From Mauremys mutica (Eukaryota; Chordata; Testudines; Geoemydidae), in contig NC_059075.1 in the NCBI RefSeq assembly GCF_020497125.1, positions 44,986,003-45,050,002 of the forward strand: a DNA stretch of 64,000 nt, read 5' to 3'. Under the pieces are notes generated by a model that had not been told where the DNA came from, did no database searches, and saw only the letters and a list, made by a program, of their open reading frames with translations. The translations under genes and the position numbers were made by a program. Of this stretch, positions 23,226 to 33,916 are shown piece by piece (within the stretch, counting starts at the first letter, position 1; every line of letters starts with the position of its first letter).

Positions 23226-23529
23226 GTAGTAGAACCTCAAAGTTACGAACTGACCAGTTAACCACACATGTGATTTGGAACCAGAAGTACACAGTCAAGC
23301 AGCAGTAAAGACCATACAGTACAGTACTATGTTAAACATAAATTACTTTATTAAAAAAAAAAGCAGCACTTTTCTTCAGCATAGGAAAGTTTCAAAACTG
23401 TATTAAATCAATGTTCAGATGTAAACCTTTGAAAGAACAACCATAATGTTTTGTTCAGAGCAACAAACATTTCAGAATTATGAACAACCTCCATTCCTGA
23501 TGTGTTCGTAACTCCAAGGTTCTACAGTA
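23226..23529. mobile_element. Tigger-like miniature element (about 304 bp)
   Basis: The left end 'gtagaacctcaaagttacga' and the right end 'gttcgtaactccaaggttct' plus 'acagta' are inverted repeats of about 22 bp with few mismatches. TA dinucleotides mark the edges. Internal text ('tttggaaccagaagtacaca', 'catttcagaattatgaacaa') matches a turtle MITE family that I recall with AGAACCTCAGAGTTACGAAC ends. It has no coding capacity. Confidence 0.8.
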
Positions 23530-24729
23530 AATGAGTTGGAGACATGAACTTAGTTGCTATCAATATACTAAAGGCATTTAATCATCTTTTAATACTTCTG
23601 CACTCACAATCTTTATAGTCTCACAGGCATGTTGAAGAGCAAATATGGCTAAGGAGACCCTGCAGCAACACTGGGACATTACTACACTTTGGGAGCTCTC
23701 AGAAGAAATAACATTGCTACCAGAGAATAGCTCTTCCCATTTCTGCTTTGATCTGTAGACAAATCAACACCACGCTCCTCCCCCCACACCCACCCACCCA
23801 TGATTCATATCAAAGATAGCAGATAGATGTAACAGCATGTAGCAGCATGAACAAAGATATATTTGGCCACTATTATTTGAAGGTGCCTCCATCCATTGCT
23901 CACTTTGCTATTAGTTCAGAAAAAATATGAGTCACTGAAATCAATATAATGACTCTGATTTACACCTGCTGAGGATATGGCCCTAAATCTCCACCAGAAA
24001 GATAATTTTGAACACAAAAGCAGCCTCTTATATAAGTTATAGATTTCAAAATAAAAATGGCAAATACAGAACTTTTTAGGATTCATTCTTAGAATAAACA
24101 GTGATAGCTTAAAACAAAGAGGAGAGAATGGGGAAAAAACCATTACAACAAAAGAAAATAAAAATTATCTCCCACCTTCTCTTTCCTAATTTCATTTAGA
24201 CAGGACTGGTAGAACTTTTGATATGATTAGCTAATTTTCCGTCTTCATAAACAAAATGGATTGAGTTTTCATTGCTATAATAATAAATAATAATGCTTTG
24301 TACTTATAAAGTGTGCTCATATGCAATACTAAATTGAGAAACATATAATCACTTACTCTTTAAATAGACTCATCAGGATTTATGGAGGCTGAATATAAAG
24401 ATGCAATTTTTTTTTACATTCAGAAATCTTTTATGGGGTAATAGAAAGACAGACAGACACAATCTAGCTACCAATTTTTCCATATAAATGCTTATACAAG
24501 ATTCCACTTATGTCATTAGGAAGGGAGCGTATCATAAAAATAAAGTCAAGCCAATCTTTTTTAGAATTTCTTTTTTTAAACAAAGAGACAATTCAAATGT
24601 ATGAGAATGTATTTCTGAGCAATGTAACCCTAAGATTTCAAAAGCATGTTGCCTGTGCATACTACAATTTAATAGGAAAACCTCCCCAACAGTTTGGATA
24701 ATGTATATTTTTAAAGGTAATACCCACTG

Positions 24730-24850
24730 AGCCAAATCCTCACTCAAGGAAAGTTTTCATTAAAGTCAATGTGATTTTACCTGCTCAGTAAGAAAATCAG
24801 ATTTTGGCCTAACACTTAGGAAGTGTACAGCACTTTACATCTTCAAAGTA
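24730..24850. repeat. Short CR1/L3-like remnant
   Basis: 'gagccaaatcctcactcaag' followed by 'attaaagtcaatgtgatttt' and 'cagcactttacatcttcaaa' are phrases typical of the old amniote L3/CR1 3' region. The copy is diverged and has no clear ends. Confidence 0.45.
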
Positions 24851-25727
24851 CTATAGAAACATTACTTAAAAAAATATCTGAGCATATAATTTCAGGCACC
24901 TATACGAGTGAGAGCACTACATACTGTATACTCTACATTACTGCAGAGTGGAAATTTACTCTACAGGTTGTTAATGAAACAGGCCACCAGTGATAAACCA
25001 TTTTTTCCTTTTCATCCTAAGGTTTTGACATTAAATATTTAAATTAATTCTAGAAAGTGGTTTGGGAGTCTGAGCTGTGTGATCCTAGAGCTTAGCACTA
25101 TGATAGATGAGTCAAACAGCAATTAATCAAACAAGCTTGTATGCAAATTTATGGGCACTACCTACTGTCATTTTCAAAAAGGGAAGGTGTTCTTATGTAC
25201 TGAATAGAAGATGAATGTTCCAGTTGAAAATTTATTAAAGCTTATAATTAAAGATACAAGGCTTAATCATGCCCTCAAATACTATGTAGATATGTATCTT
25301 GTAAATTCTACACAACACATTGTTTGCATAAGCACAACAGGTGATTTAACAATACAAATAGTGATGTGTCTCAGGGCAGAATTCAGCCAAAAGTTTGTGA
25401 CATTAAATGGAGAAAATGCAATATTAATTAAAATTTTGCTTCAGAAGTTCAAAAAGACAAATTTTAATCCCTCTTTTCAAGGAAGTTATGCATTCACGTG
25501 TACATATTTACTCATATTTAGCATTCATACTAGATACAGGCATCTATTATAAGAACTTCTTGAAGGAAGATTAGAAAATCCTTCTGAAACCTCTATTTTC
25601 ACTCCCTCCATGTCCTAGAGGCTGACCTGTCCTTCCAGCTGAGGAACACAGTTCCCAATGCCATCAATCAATGCCATACCTGTAGTCAAACTAAGAGGAT
25701 AGCTTCAGAGATAGTGTGACAGATTCA

Positions 25728-25805
25728 CTTTCCTACGGTGAAATCCTAGCTCCAATAAAGTCAATGGGAGTTTGGCTACTGAGTTCAACAGGGCCAGGGT
25801 TTCAT
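25728..25805. repeat. Short CR1/L3-like palindromic remnant
   Basis: 'ggtgaaatcctagctccaat' then 'aaagtcaatgggagttt' and 'gggccagggtttcat' form the usual quasi-palindrome of this old amniote repeat, seen in many tetrapod introns. Confidence 0.55.
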
Positions 25806-25922
25806 GCAGTGGCACAAAAAATCTGCCAATACAGAAATCACAGCCTCTGCCACGTCGAAGTGAAGAAACTAGTTGAGATTCCAAACATATAGATCTCTAA
25901 ATCTTCTCAAACTGCCCTATTA

Positions 25923-26096
25923 GGGCATAAGAACAGCCATACTGGGTCAGACCAAAGGATCAGCCTAGGATCCTGTCTTCCGACAGTGGCCAATGCCAGG
26001 TGCCCTAGAGGGAATGAACAGAACAGTAATCACGAAGTGATCCATCCTGTCGCCCATTCCCAGCTTCTGACAAACAGAGGCTAGTGCAGGGGTCGG
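25923..26096 (-). mobile_element. CR1 LINE 3' end (outer copy, first part)
   Basis: 'ataagaacagccatactggg' then 'tcagaccaaagg' and 'gacagtggccaatgccagg' is the reverse complement of a turtle CR1 3' end. It is cut at 26096 by the hAT element and resumes at 29474 with 'acaccattctgg'. The two parts join without loss once the target duplication is counted. Confidence 0.85.
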
Positions 26097-26689
26097 CAAT
26101 CTTTCAGAAGTGATGTGCCGAGTCTTCATTTATTCACTCTAATTTAAGGTTTTGCATGCCAGTCATACATTTTAACGTTTTTTAGAAGGTCTCTCTCTGT
26201 CTATATTATATAACTAAACTATTGTTGTATGTAAAGTAAACAAGGTTTTCAAAATGTTTAAGAAGCTTCATTTAAAATTAAATTATGCTGATCTTACGCC
26301 ACTGGCCCGCTCAGTCTGCTGCTGGCCTAGGGTTCCGTTCAGCTAGGCCAGCAGCAGGCTGAGTGGGACCCCGGCTGGCAAGGGGCCGGCAACCAGAACC
26401 CGGGGCCGGCAGCGGGCTAAGTGGGACTGGTGGTCCTGGCCATGTCCACATAGAGTGGGTACCTACCTTCTCCCTGGTTCAAGCCCATTCTCTTCCTCTC
26501 TCTCTGCACTGAGCTAAGGGTGGGAGTGCACTGAGTACAGGGCTGGGGATGAAGGAGCAGGCTGGGGATTGGGGTGTAGGATCTGGCCAGGAGCTAAAAT
26601 GAAGGAGGGGGTCAGGGTTGGGGCAGAAGGTTTGGGTGTGGAGTGCTTACCTGGGTAGCTCCCATTTAGTGTGAGGGGTGCAGGTGGGA

Positions 26690-27050
26690 ATGTGGGGGGG
26701 CGGTGCAGGAGCTCCCATTTGATGCTCAGGGTGGGGGTGGGGATGTGGGGACTGCAAGATTCAGGGCATGGGATGTGTGGGGGCTGGGTATGTGTGGGGG
26801 TGCAGGAGTCAGGGCAGAGGGCTGGGGGCATGTGAAGGGGGTGCAGGAGTCAGCACAAGGGGTGTGGCGGGGATGGGTATGTGTGAGGGTGCTGGAGTCA
26901 GGGCTGGGGTCATGGGGGGTGCAGGGCTCAGGGCAGGTGGCTGGGGGGTGCAGGGGTCAGGGCAGAGGGCTGGCTGTGTGTGAGGGGGGTGCAGGGATCA
27001 GGGCAGGGGCTTGGGGTGTGTGGGGGGGGGTAGGGCAAGGAGCGGGGTGG
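26690..27050. repeat. G-rich minisatellite
   Basis: Units of about 30-50 bp built on 'gggggtgcaggagtcaggg' and 'cagagggctggggg' recur at about 26797, 26838, 26886, 26918, 26945 and 26981. The plus strand is strongly G-rich with many G-runs and could form G-quadruplexes. The long Gly/Arg/Val-rich open frame at 26703-27188 is a by-product of the repeat. Confidence 0.85.
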
Positions 27051-27487
27051 GAGTTGGGACTCCTGGGCTCCGGGAAGGGGCTGGTGTCTGATGCTTGGGG
27101 GAGGAGTGCTGGGAGCAGGGACTCTGGATTCCTAGGTTTCCAGCTGGGCTCTAGTTGTTCGAGAGGGTGGAGGGCAGATGGAGACTAGGGCTCCAGACTC
27201 CTGGATTCTGCCCTCAGTGCTGGAGGGGAGTAGGGTCCAGTGACCTGGGGTGGGGAAAGAGGCATAACCCAGCTATTCCCAGGGTCCAGCAGATGGCGAG
27301 CCGCAGCCCCCGGACTCGGGCTCAGGTTCGGGCTGTGGGACGCGGCCTGCCCCAGTACAGAGCTGAGCTCATCCCAGCACCAGGGCTCCAACCCCAGGGC
27401 AGCCTGCCAGAGTCCAGGGAGCAGGGCTGGCTGTGCTCGGGGAGGGCGGGCGCATGGCGCAGCTGGGACCCAGGACCCTTCCCCACT

Positions 27488-29067
27488 TAGACTCATAGAC
27501 TTTAAGGTCAGAAGGAACCATTATGATCATCTAGTCTGACCTCCTGCACAGTGCAGGCCACAGAATCTCACCCACACACTCCTGTAACAAACCCCTAACC
27601 TATGTCTGAGTTACTGAAGTCCTCAAATTGTGGTTTAAAGAACTCAAGGTGCAGAGAATCCTCCAGCAAGTGACCCGTGCCCCATGCAGAAGAGGAAGGC
27701 AAAAAACCTCCAGGGCCTCTGCCAATCTGCCCGGGAGGAAAATTCCTTCCGACCCCAAATATGGCGATCAGTTAAACCCTGAGCATGTGGGCAAGACTCA
27801 CCAGCCAGCACCCAGGAAAGAATTCTCTCTAGCAACTCAGATCCCACCCCATGTAACATCCCATCACAGACCATTGGGCATATTTACCTGCTAATAATCC
27901 AAGATGAATTAATTGCCAAAATTAGGGTGTCCCATCATACATCCCCTCCATAAACTTATCAAGCTTAGTCTTGAAGTCAGATATGTCTTTTGCCCCGACT
28001 ACTCCCCTTGGAAGGCAGTTCCAGAACTTCACTCCTCTGATGGTTAAAAACCTTCGTCTAATTTCAAGTCTAAACTTCCTTTAGTGTCCAGTTTATATTC
28101 ATTTGTTCTTGTGTCCACATTGGTACTAACTTTAAATAATTCTTCTCCCTCCCTGATAATTATTCCTCTGATATATTTATAAAAAGCAATCATATCTCCC
28201 CTCAGCCTTCTTTTGGTTAGGCTAAACAAGCCAAGCTCTTTAAGTCTCCTTTCATAAGACAGGTTTTCCATTCCTCAGATCATCCTAGTAGCCCTTCTCT
28301 GTACCTGTTCCAGTTTGAATTCATCCTTCTTAAACATGGGACACCAGAACTGCACACAATATTCCAGATGAGGTCTCTCATCAGTGCCTTGTAAAACGGT
28401 ACTAACACCTCCTTATCTTTACTGGAAATACCTCACCTGATGCATCCCAAGACCGCATTAGCTTTTTTAATGGCCATATCACATTGGCAGCTCATAGTCA
28501 TCCTGTTCTCAACCAATACTCCGAGGTCCTCCTCCTCTGTTACTTCCAACTGATGTATTCCCAATTTATAACCAAAATTCTTGTTATTAATCCCTAAATG
28601 CATGACCTTTACTTTTCACTATTAAATTTCATCCTATTACTATTACTCCAGTTTCCAAGGTCATCCAGATCTTCCTGTATGATATCCCGGTCCTTCTCTG
28701 TATTAGCAATACCTCCCAGGTGTGTGTCATCTGCAAACTTTATTAGCACATTCCCACTTTTTGTGACAAGTTCAGTAATAAAAAGATTAAATAAGTTTTG
28801 TCCCAAAACCAATCCCTGAGGAACTCCACTAGTAATCTCCTTCCAGCCTGACAGTTCACCTTTCAGTATGACCCGTTGTAGTCTTCCCTTTAACCAGTTC
28901 CTTATCCATCTTTCAATTTTCATATTGATCCCCATCTTTTCCAATTTAGCAAATAATTCCCCATGTGGAACCATATCAAATGCCTTACTGAAATTGAGGT
29001 GAATTAGATCCACTGTGTTTCCTTTTCTAAAAAATCTGTTACCTTCTTAAAGAAGGAGATCAGGCCT
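27488..29067 (-). mobile_element. CR1 LINE, 5'-truncated (about 1.6 kb), nested in hAT element
   Basis: Read on the minus strand, it runs from reverse transcriptase at 29067 to the 3' end at 27488. That 3' end gives the plus text 'actcatagactttaagg' and 'atcatctagtctgacctcct'. The minus frame 28609-29013 carries the CR1 RT core: 'LNFSKAFDMVPH', 'TSGVPQG' and the catalytic FADDT motif. The frame 28044-28271 carries the post-RT segment 'RRLKELGLFSLTKRRLRGDM'. Stops and shifts separate these frames, so no active enzyme is encoded. The copy is 5'-truncated, as is usual for CR1. Confidence 0.92.
28609..29013 (-). pseudogene. CR1 ORF2 reverse transcriptase fragment
   Basis: This is a 134-residue open segment of CR1 reverse transcriptase. 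The fingers/palm motifs 'SKAFDMVPH' and 'SGVPQG' and the active-site FADD box are in the expected order. In a full CR1 it would copy the element RNA at the nicked target. Here it lacks the endonuclease and N-terminal RT, because the insertion is 5'-truncated, and it ends in a premature stop. No promoter is present. Confidence 0.85.
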
Positions 29068-29280
29068 CACGGGCGCTGCAACTCCTGTGAGGCCAGGTCC
29101 CTCTTCCTGCCCCAGCCAGCGGGGCCACTTCCAGGGCCGCTCAGACTCTGCAGACACCAGGTAGCGGTATGGACATGCTAACCCAGAAACACAACCTCCC
29201 GCCGGAAGTGACGGAGGTCAGGAATGCATGTGCAAATGCCGGCGGGAGGGGTGGAGAAGAGCGGGCCAGGCTGGGCCGGA

Positions 29281-29415
29281 TTTTTAATGACATGCTGCTG
29301 CCTGCCAGGGTTCTGGCCGCCGGCCCTGCTCAGGCCACTGCCGGCCTGGGTTCGGCAGTGGGCTAAGCAGGGCCGGCAGCCGGGACCCCGGCAGGCAGCA
29401 GCGTGCCATTAAAAA
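29281..29415. repeat. Inverted repeat in the right part of the hAT element
   Basis: The arms 29281-29306 and 29390-29415 ('tttttaatgacatgctgctg' and its near-complement 'agcagcgtgccattaaaaa') flank an 83-bp GC-rich centre containing further 'gccggccctgct' and 'agcagggccggc' pairs. The whole segment can fold back on itself. Confidence 0.8.
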
Positions 29416-29473
29416 TTGGCTTGCATGCTGTCTTTGGCACGCGTGCCATAGGTGGCTGACCCCTGGGCTAGGG

Positions 29474-29690
29474 ACACCATTCTGGTTAATAGCCATTGAT
29501 GGACCTATCCTCCATGAACTTATCTAGTTCTTTTTTTGAACCCTGTTATGGTCTTGGCCTTCACAACATTCTCTGGCAAAGAGTTCCACAGCCTGAACGT
29601 GCGTTGTGTGAAAAAATACTTCCTTTAAGGATCTTTTATTCCCTCTGGACAGTCTCAGCTTTCCACCCTTTATGCAACAACAACATATAA
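29474..29690 (-). mobile_element. CR1 LINE 3' region (outer copy, second part)
   Basis: 'tagccattgatggacctatc', 'cttatctagttcttttttt' and 'aagagttccacagcctgaac' are the reverse complement of the C-terminal CR1 coding end. This is the continuation of 25923-26096 beyond the hAT insertion. The homology fades at about 29690, the truncated 5' side. Confidence 0.8.
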
Positions 29691-30421
29691 ACTCAGACTA
29701 TAGAACTATATCCAATGATTGAATCCATTACTAAAATGAAAACGGAAGTGAATATTATTTTCTCTGGGGGTGGGGGTATTACAAATGAACATACCCAACC
29801 CACCGTCTAGAGAGGATTAAGTTTGGCGAGTTCACTTACTACAAGACTCCAGAGGACTATAGTTCACACTAAAAACAACAACAATCCCCCCTCCGCAACC
29901 ACCACCACCACTTTACACATTTTCTCAGTGTGAGTTAATACAACGTCACTCAAAATTCAGGAAAGAGCAAGAGGTGAGCTAACATAAAGGTTTAATTGCA
30001 TGTCACTCCATGAAATACTCATACAGCAGAAAACCACACTGACAAGTACCAGAATCATATATGTTTTGGCTTATCAGAGACCATTTCTGATTTTTTTTTC
30101 GGTACCTGAATAAAAAACCCCTCTATTTATTGACGAACAGACTGACATACAGTCAGGTAGGAAAGAACCTGACCTCTGGTAAGATGTTGGGGGACAGGGC
30201 AACCCCCCGATGCCATTCCCAGTACCTCAAATACCATGAGGGGTATTCTGTGGGTATTCTGTGCTTCACATCCACGGAGGCTATTGCCACTTCTGAGGAA
30301 CCCAGCCAGTTTGGAGCTTCTGTAAACTCTGCATCAAAGAGGCGCATTTTACCTATTTCACTCCCTACGAGAAGTAGCACAGAATATAAGCTTCAAAGAC
30401 ATGACCAGGAAATGGGTGGTT
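29691..30421. other. Intronic DNA, nothing clear
   Basis: Unrecognised sequence between the CR1/hAT block and the Gypsy element. The overlapping open frames at 30130-30429 (+) and 30153-30380 (-) have no domain. Confidence 0.4.
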
Positions 30422-30874
30422 TGGCCTAAAGATTGGAGCCTTGGGGGTAGCTAGGCCAGGAGGTTAGAGTGGAACTGAGCTGAAGTCAAGAATCAGGGCC
30501 ATGGGACACCTGGGGACGTAGTTGAGAGCAGAGCTGAGGGTCAGAACCAGTGATCAGAAACCAAATGCCAGGGCCACTGGGAGAGCTGGAGACTTGGTTG
30601 GGAAGCAGAGCCAGGGATGTCATGGATGGAGAATGATAGGAACTGAAGCAGGCACAAGACAGGTGGGGCAGGAGCAGGCACAAGAAGCAGGACCAAATGC
30701 AGCTGCGAGCAGGGAACGTGTTGAGCAGCCAGCAAGCTCCAGCTGTTGCTGGGTTAAATAGTTGTTGGCTCCACCCCTCCACCAATCAAGAAGTGCAAAC
30801 ATGCAGCCCCTGTTAGAATCAGCCGTCCAGTAGGTCGCTAAGAGATTGCCCTGCTGTACAGGGCTCCCCATACA
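30422..30874 (-). repeat. Gypsy 3' LTR (453 bp)
   Basis: Aligns with 37253-37700 along its length. Shared phrases include 'cttgggacacctgggg' (here 'catgggacacctgggg'), 'agagcagagctgag', 'agaaccagtgatcaga' and 'ctccacccctccaccaat'. On the minus strand it starts TGTATGGGGAGCCC at 30874 and ends near TTTAGGCCA at 30422. A polypurine tract abuts its inner edge. Confidence 0.88.
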
Positions 30875-30899
30875 GAACCACACCTCTCCCTGCAAAGAC

Positions 30900-31884
30900 A
30901 ACTTTTAAGGGCCATAAGGCCCAGTTTTTTTGGTGAAAGACAAGTACAAGCTCAGGCATTCCCTTCTGGTTCCCAAGATTGTTCTTCCAAGCCATAACAT
31001 TCCCAGTGCACCAGGTAGTAAAGTCAACTTCTGATTCGCATAGAATTCAGGATTTCTCGGACTTCCTGACCTTGAAGGAAAGTGATGGAGCAGAGCAGTC
31101 AGGGAAGTGATTTTCTGTGTTGGGCTTAGGAGGGACATAAACTGGATGGACATTCAGGAATTCAGGCAGTTGTAGTGGGACTGCTACTGGGTTGACTTGT
31201 TCAGTAATCTCAAATGGATCCAGGTACTGGCGGTCTAATTTGGCAGATGGGTGGTAGGATTTGACATGGTTAGAGGACAGCCAGACCTTCTCCTCCGCAC
31301 TGAGTGTCGGTGCAAGTGGGCGGTTTTGGTTGGAATGACACTTATGTTTCCTTGGCAGACTCCAGATGCTCCATACATTCCTGGTGAACTTGAAGATGGG
31401 TAATGAGATCTGTCACAGTAGTAACTTGCAAGTGTGTCTAGATGGAAATGAGGGTGAAAACCATAACAGGCATAAAATGGACTGTGTTGAATGCAGGTAT
31501 GGATGGAATTATTTTAAGCAAATTTGGCATATGGCAGGAGAGTGACCCAATCCTCTTGGCAGTAGTTAAGGAAGCACTGAAGGCATTGCTTGAGCATTTG
31601 ATGTACCTGTTCTATTTGCCTGTTGGTCTGCAGGTGACAGGATGAGGTGGTAAAGAGTTCAATTCCTAGGAGTTTACAGAGCTCACACCACAACTGAGAA
31701 GTGAATAATGGGCCCTGATCACACTATTCTGGCTGGAAATCTGTGGAACCAAAAAACAGTTTAGGAAAAGACAAGCTGTTTCCTGAGTGGTGGGGAAAGA
31801 GCGAAAAGAAATAAAGAGCGCCATCTTAGTGAAAAGATCAACTGCTAGGATGATGGCACAACCTTGGGAACCTTAGAGGATTGG
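30900..31884 (-). pseudogene. Gypsy integrase core (second part) and C-terminal tail
   Basis: On the minus strand after the CR1 insertion, the frame resumes with '[16 protein letters not shown]', matching the integrase core around the first catalytic Asp. It continues with a GPLFTSQLW-like segment and 'FLNYCQEDWVTLLPYA'. Further on, 'NPVAVPLQLPEFLNVHPVY' and a later stretch around 30950-31050 resemble the post-integrase and chromodomain region of vertebrate Gypsy elements. Several stops break the frame. Confidence 0.75.
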
Positions 31885-32680
31885 GCCAAAAGAAATATGA
31901 TGAGGTTCAACAAGGACAAGTGCAGAGTCCTGCACTTCGGACGGAAGAATCCCATGCACTGCTACAGACTAGGGACCAAATGACTGGGCAGCAGTTCTGC
32001 AGAAAAGGACCTAGGGGTTATGGTGGACGAAAAGCTGAATATGAGTCAACAATGTGCCCTTGTTGCCAAGAAGGCTAATGGCATTTTGGGTTGTATAAGT
32101 AGGGGCATTTCCAGCAGATCGAGGGACGTGATCATTCCCCTCTATTCGGCACTGGTGAGGCCTCATCTGGAGTACTGTGTCCAGTTTTGGGCCCCACACT
32201 ACAAGAAGGATGTGGATAAATTGGAGAGAGTCCAACGGAGGGCAACAAAAATGATTAGGGGGCTGGAGCACATGACTTATGAGGAGAGGCTGAGGGAACT
32301 GAGATTGTTTAGCCTGCAGAAGAGAAAAATGAGGGGGGATTTGATAGCTGCTTTCAACTACCTGAAAGGGGGTTCCAAAGAGGATGGATCTAGACTGTTC
32401 TCAGTGGTAGAAGATGACAGAACAAGGAGTAATGGTCTCAAGTTGCAGAGGGGGAGGTTTAGGTTGGACATTAGGAAAAACTTTTTCACTAGTAGGGTGG
32501 TGAAGAACTGGAATGGGTTACCTAGGGAGGTGGTGGAATCTCCTTCCTTAGAGGTTTTTAAGGTCAGGCTTGACAAAGCCCTGGCTGGGATGATTTAGTT
32601 GGGTTTGGTCCTGCTTTGAGCAGGGGGTTGAACTAGATGACCTCCTGAGGTCCCTTCCAACCCTGAGATTCTAAGATAGT
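31885..32680 (+). mobile_element. CR1 LINE, 5'-truncated (about 0.8 kb), nested in Gypsy integrase
   Basis: Starts inside CR1 ORF2 ('atgaggttcaacaaggacaa') and ends with the CR1 3' end ('gaactagatgacctcctgag', 'gtcccttccaaccctgagat', 'tctaagatag'). Its orientation is opposite to the Gypsy host. The integrase reading frame on either side shows that it split a pre-existing element. The low number of disabling changes suggests that it is one of the younger insertions here. Confidence 0.93.
31900..32598 (+). pseudogene. CR1 ORF2 C-terminal region with one in-frame TGA
   Basis: The frame runs from '[18 protein letters not shown]' through a TGA at 31981-31983 and then stays open for 192 codons (32020-32598) to its natural stop. 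It contains the conserved post-RT CR1 segment '[20 protein letters not shown]' and ends '[17 protein letters not shown]'. The TGA is most simply a CGA to TGA change. The part is too short to encode an active reverse transcriptase. Confidence 0.9.
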
Positions 32681-33118
32681 TCCACAGTAAAATCCAGGGT
32701 TCAGGTGGAATGGGATGAGCCTGGAGTTAACCGAACAGTTTAGCATGTGGGCACTTGTTCTGACAGCACAGGTCATAGGAGCGGACATATTTTTTTCATG
32801 TCAGTACTTGCCCCTGGCCACCAGTGAATTTTGTACCACCAATTCTGGAGTCTTATGGCAGCCAGAATGGCTGGCCATCAGCATATCGTGGCACATTCTC
32901 AACACTTTGAGTCTGGGCTGACCTTTTAGCATATAAAGACACTTCCCATGATACAGAAGACCATTGTGCAAATAGAAAGCTGAGCTGGCCAGTATGTTGG
33001 AGGAATCAAGTGCCTGACAGATTTTGGTCACTTGCAGGTCTTTTGGGAGTTGTGTCAGAATAAGGAACACCAAATCCCAGGCTATGGCTCCACAAATACA
33101 ATTAGCTGGGTATAGCAC
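32681..33118 (-). pseudogene. Gypsy integrase N-terminal (zinc-binding) part
   Basis: The minus frame 32801-33118 contains 'DSSNILASSAFYLHNGLLYH' and then 'LRMCHDMLMASHSGCHKT'. This corresponds to the linker and the His-containing half of the HHCC zinc finger of Ty3/Gypsy integrases, where the family typically has 'CHDxxxxGHxGxxKT'. The Gly before the second His is changed to Ser. The frame runs out before the CysCys pair. Confidence 0.82.
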
Positions 33119-33916
33119 AGTATCTTGGGGAGCTGTGTTTGTTTTGGCCTATTCATCCTTGCAGGAAAGGATGATCCTGTGTCTACCCCGGGTCATGAAA
33201 CAGGAAAGCAATCAGTAATGAGGAAATCAAATTTGGTAAAGAAAAGTGACCAATGGATCTGCTGTTGTTTAAAATGATGGGCTATTGAAAGATTCTTTAA
33301 GTTCTTGTGATAAGTAAGGACCTGGACTGGGAACTGAGTCTCCTCCTAAAAATGTCTCTATTTTTCCATTGCAGTTTTGATTGCCAGCAGCTCCTTGTCT
33401 CAGACATCACATTTTTTCCACAGCAGGTGCTACTTTACAGGTATAATACACACAAGGATGGAGTTGGTTATGGGGCCTACATTTTTCAGAAGTACAGCCC
33501 CCATTGCAAAGTTCAAAGCATCTACTTCCACCGTAAAAGATTTAGCAGGGCCTAGATGCACAAGAACATGAACTGAAGTGAAAGCTTTCTTTGGCTGATT
33601 GGAGGCTGATTTCCTCCTCTGACCAGACAAAACAAACCTGTTTTTGCAGGAGTACAGTTATTAGTGCCACTAGCTGGGAGAATCATTTAATGAAGCGTGG
33701 ATAAAAACTGGCAAATCCAAGAAAATGCTGAACCCCCTTAATATTTTTGGGGCCCTCCACCTAGTGATGGCAGACACTCTACATAGATCATTTGCTAGGC
33801 TCTTTGGGAGAACTGATGTAACTGAGGAACTCAATAGTATCATTGTCAAATTCACATTTCTTCAGTTAAGCATAGAGGCGAGTCTGGTGAAGTCTATCAA
33901 GGACAAAGAGAATGTG
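33119..33916 (-). pseudogene. Gypsy reverse transcriptase thumb and RNase H part
   Basis: The minus text includes 'NIKGVQHFLGFASFYPRFIK' (thumb/connection motif) at about 33670-33750. The frame 33430-33630 follows with 'PKKAFTSVHVLVHLGPAKSF', 'VEVDALNFAMGAVL'. This is the start of Ty3/Gypsy RNase H with its first catalytic Asp. Stops interrupt the thumb. The solo LTR at 33917 separates it from the RT palm. Confidence 0.83.

Larger units (their letters stand above)
23530..25922. other. Intronic DNA with short L3-like remnants
   Basis: Mostly unrecognised AT-rich DNA. Two short ancient-repeat remnants are marked at 24730-24850 and 25728-25805. Open frames at 23916-24143 (-) and 25211-25552 (+) have no domain. 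Confidence 0.4.
26097..29465. mobile_element. hAT-type non-autonomous element carrying a minisatellite and a nested CR1
   Basis: The left terminus CAGGGGTCGGCAATC at 26097 and the right terminus GGTGGCTGACCCCTG ending at 29465 are inverted repeats. The flanking 8-bp direct repeat is GGCTAGTG (26089-26096) against GGCTAGGG (29466-29473), one mismatch, as expected for hAT. Its own sequence is 26097-27487 plus 29068-29465. It includes 'taggccagcagcag' inverted repeats, a G-rich minisatellite and the nested CR1 (27488-29067). It landed inside a CR1 3' end. No transposase frame is visible. Confidence 0.85.

Noticed and set aside
26703..27188. 161-codon Gly-rich open frame on the plus strand
   Set aside because: It is generated by the G-rich minisatellite, with comparable open frames in other phases and no domain.
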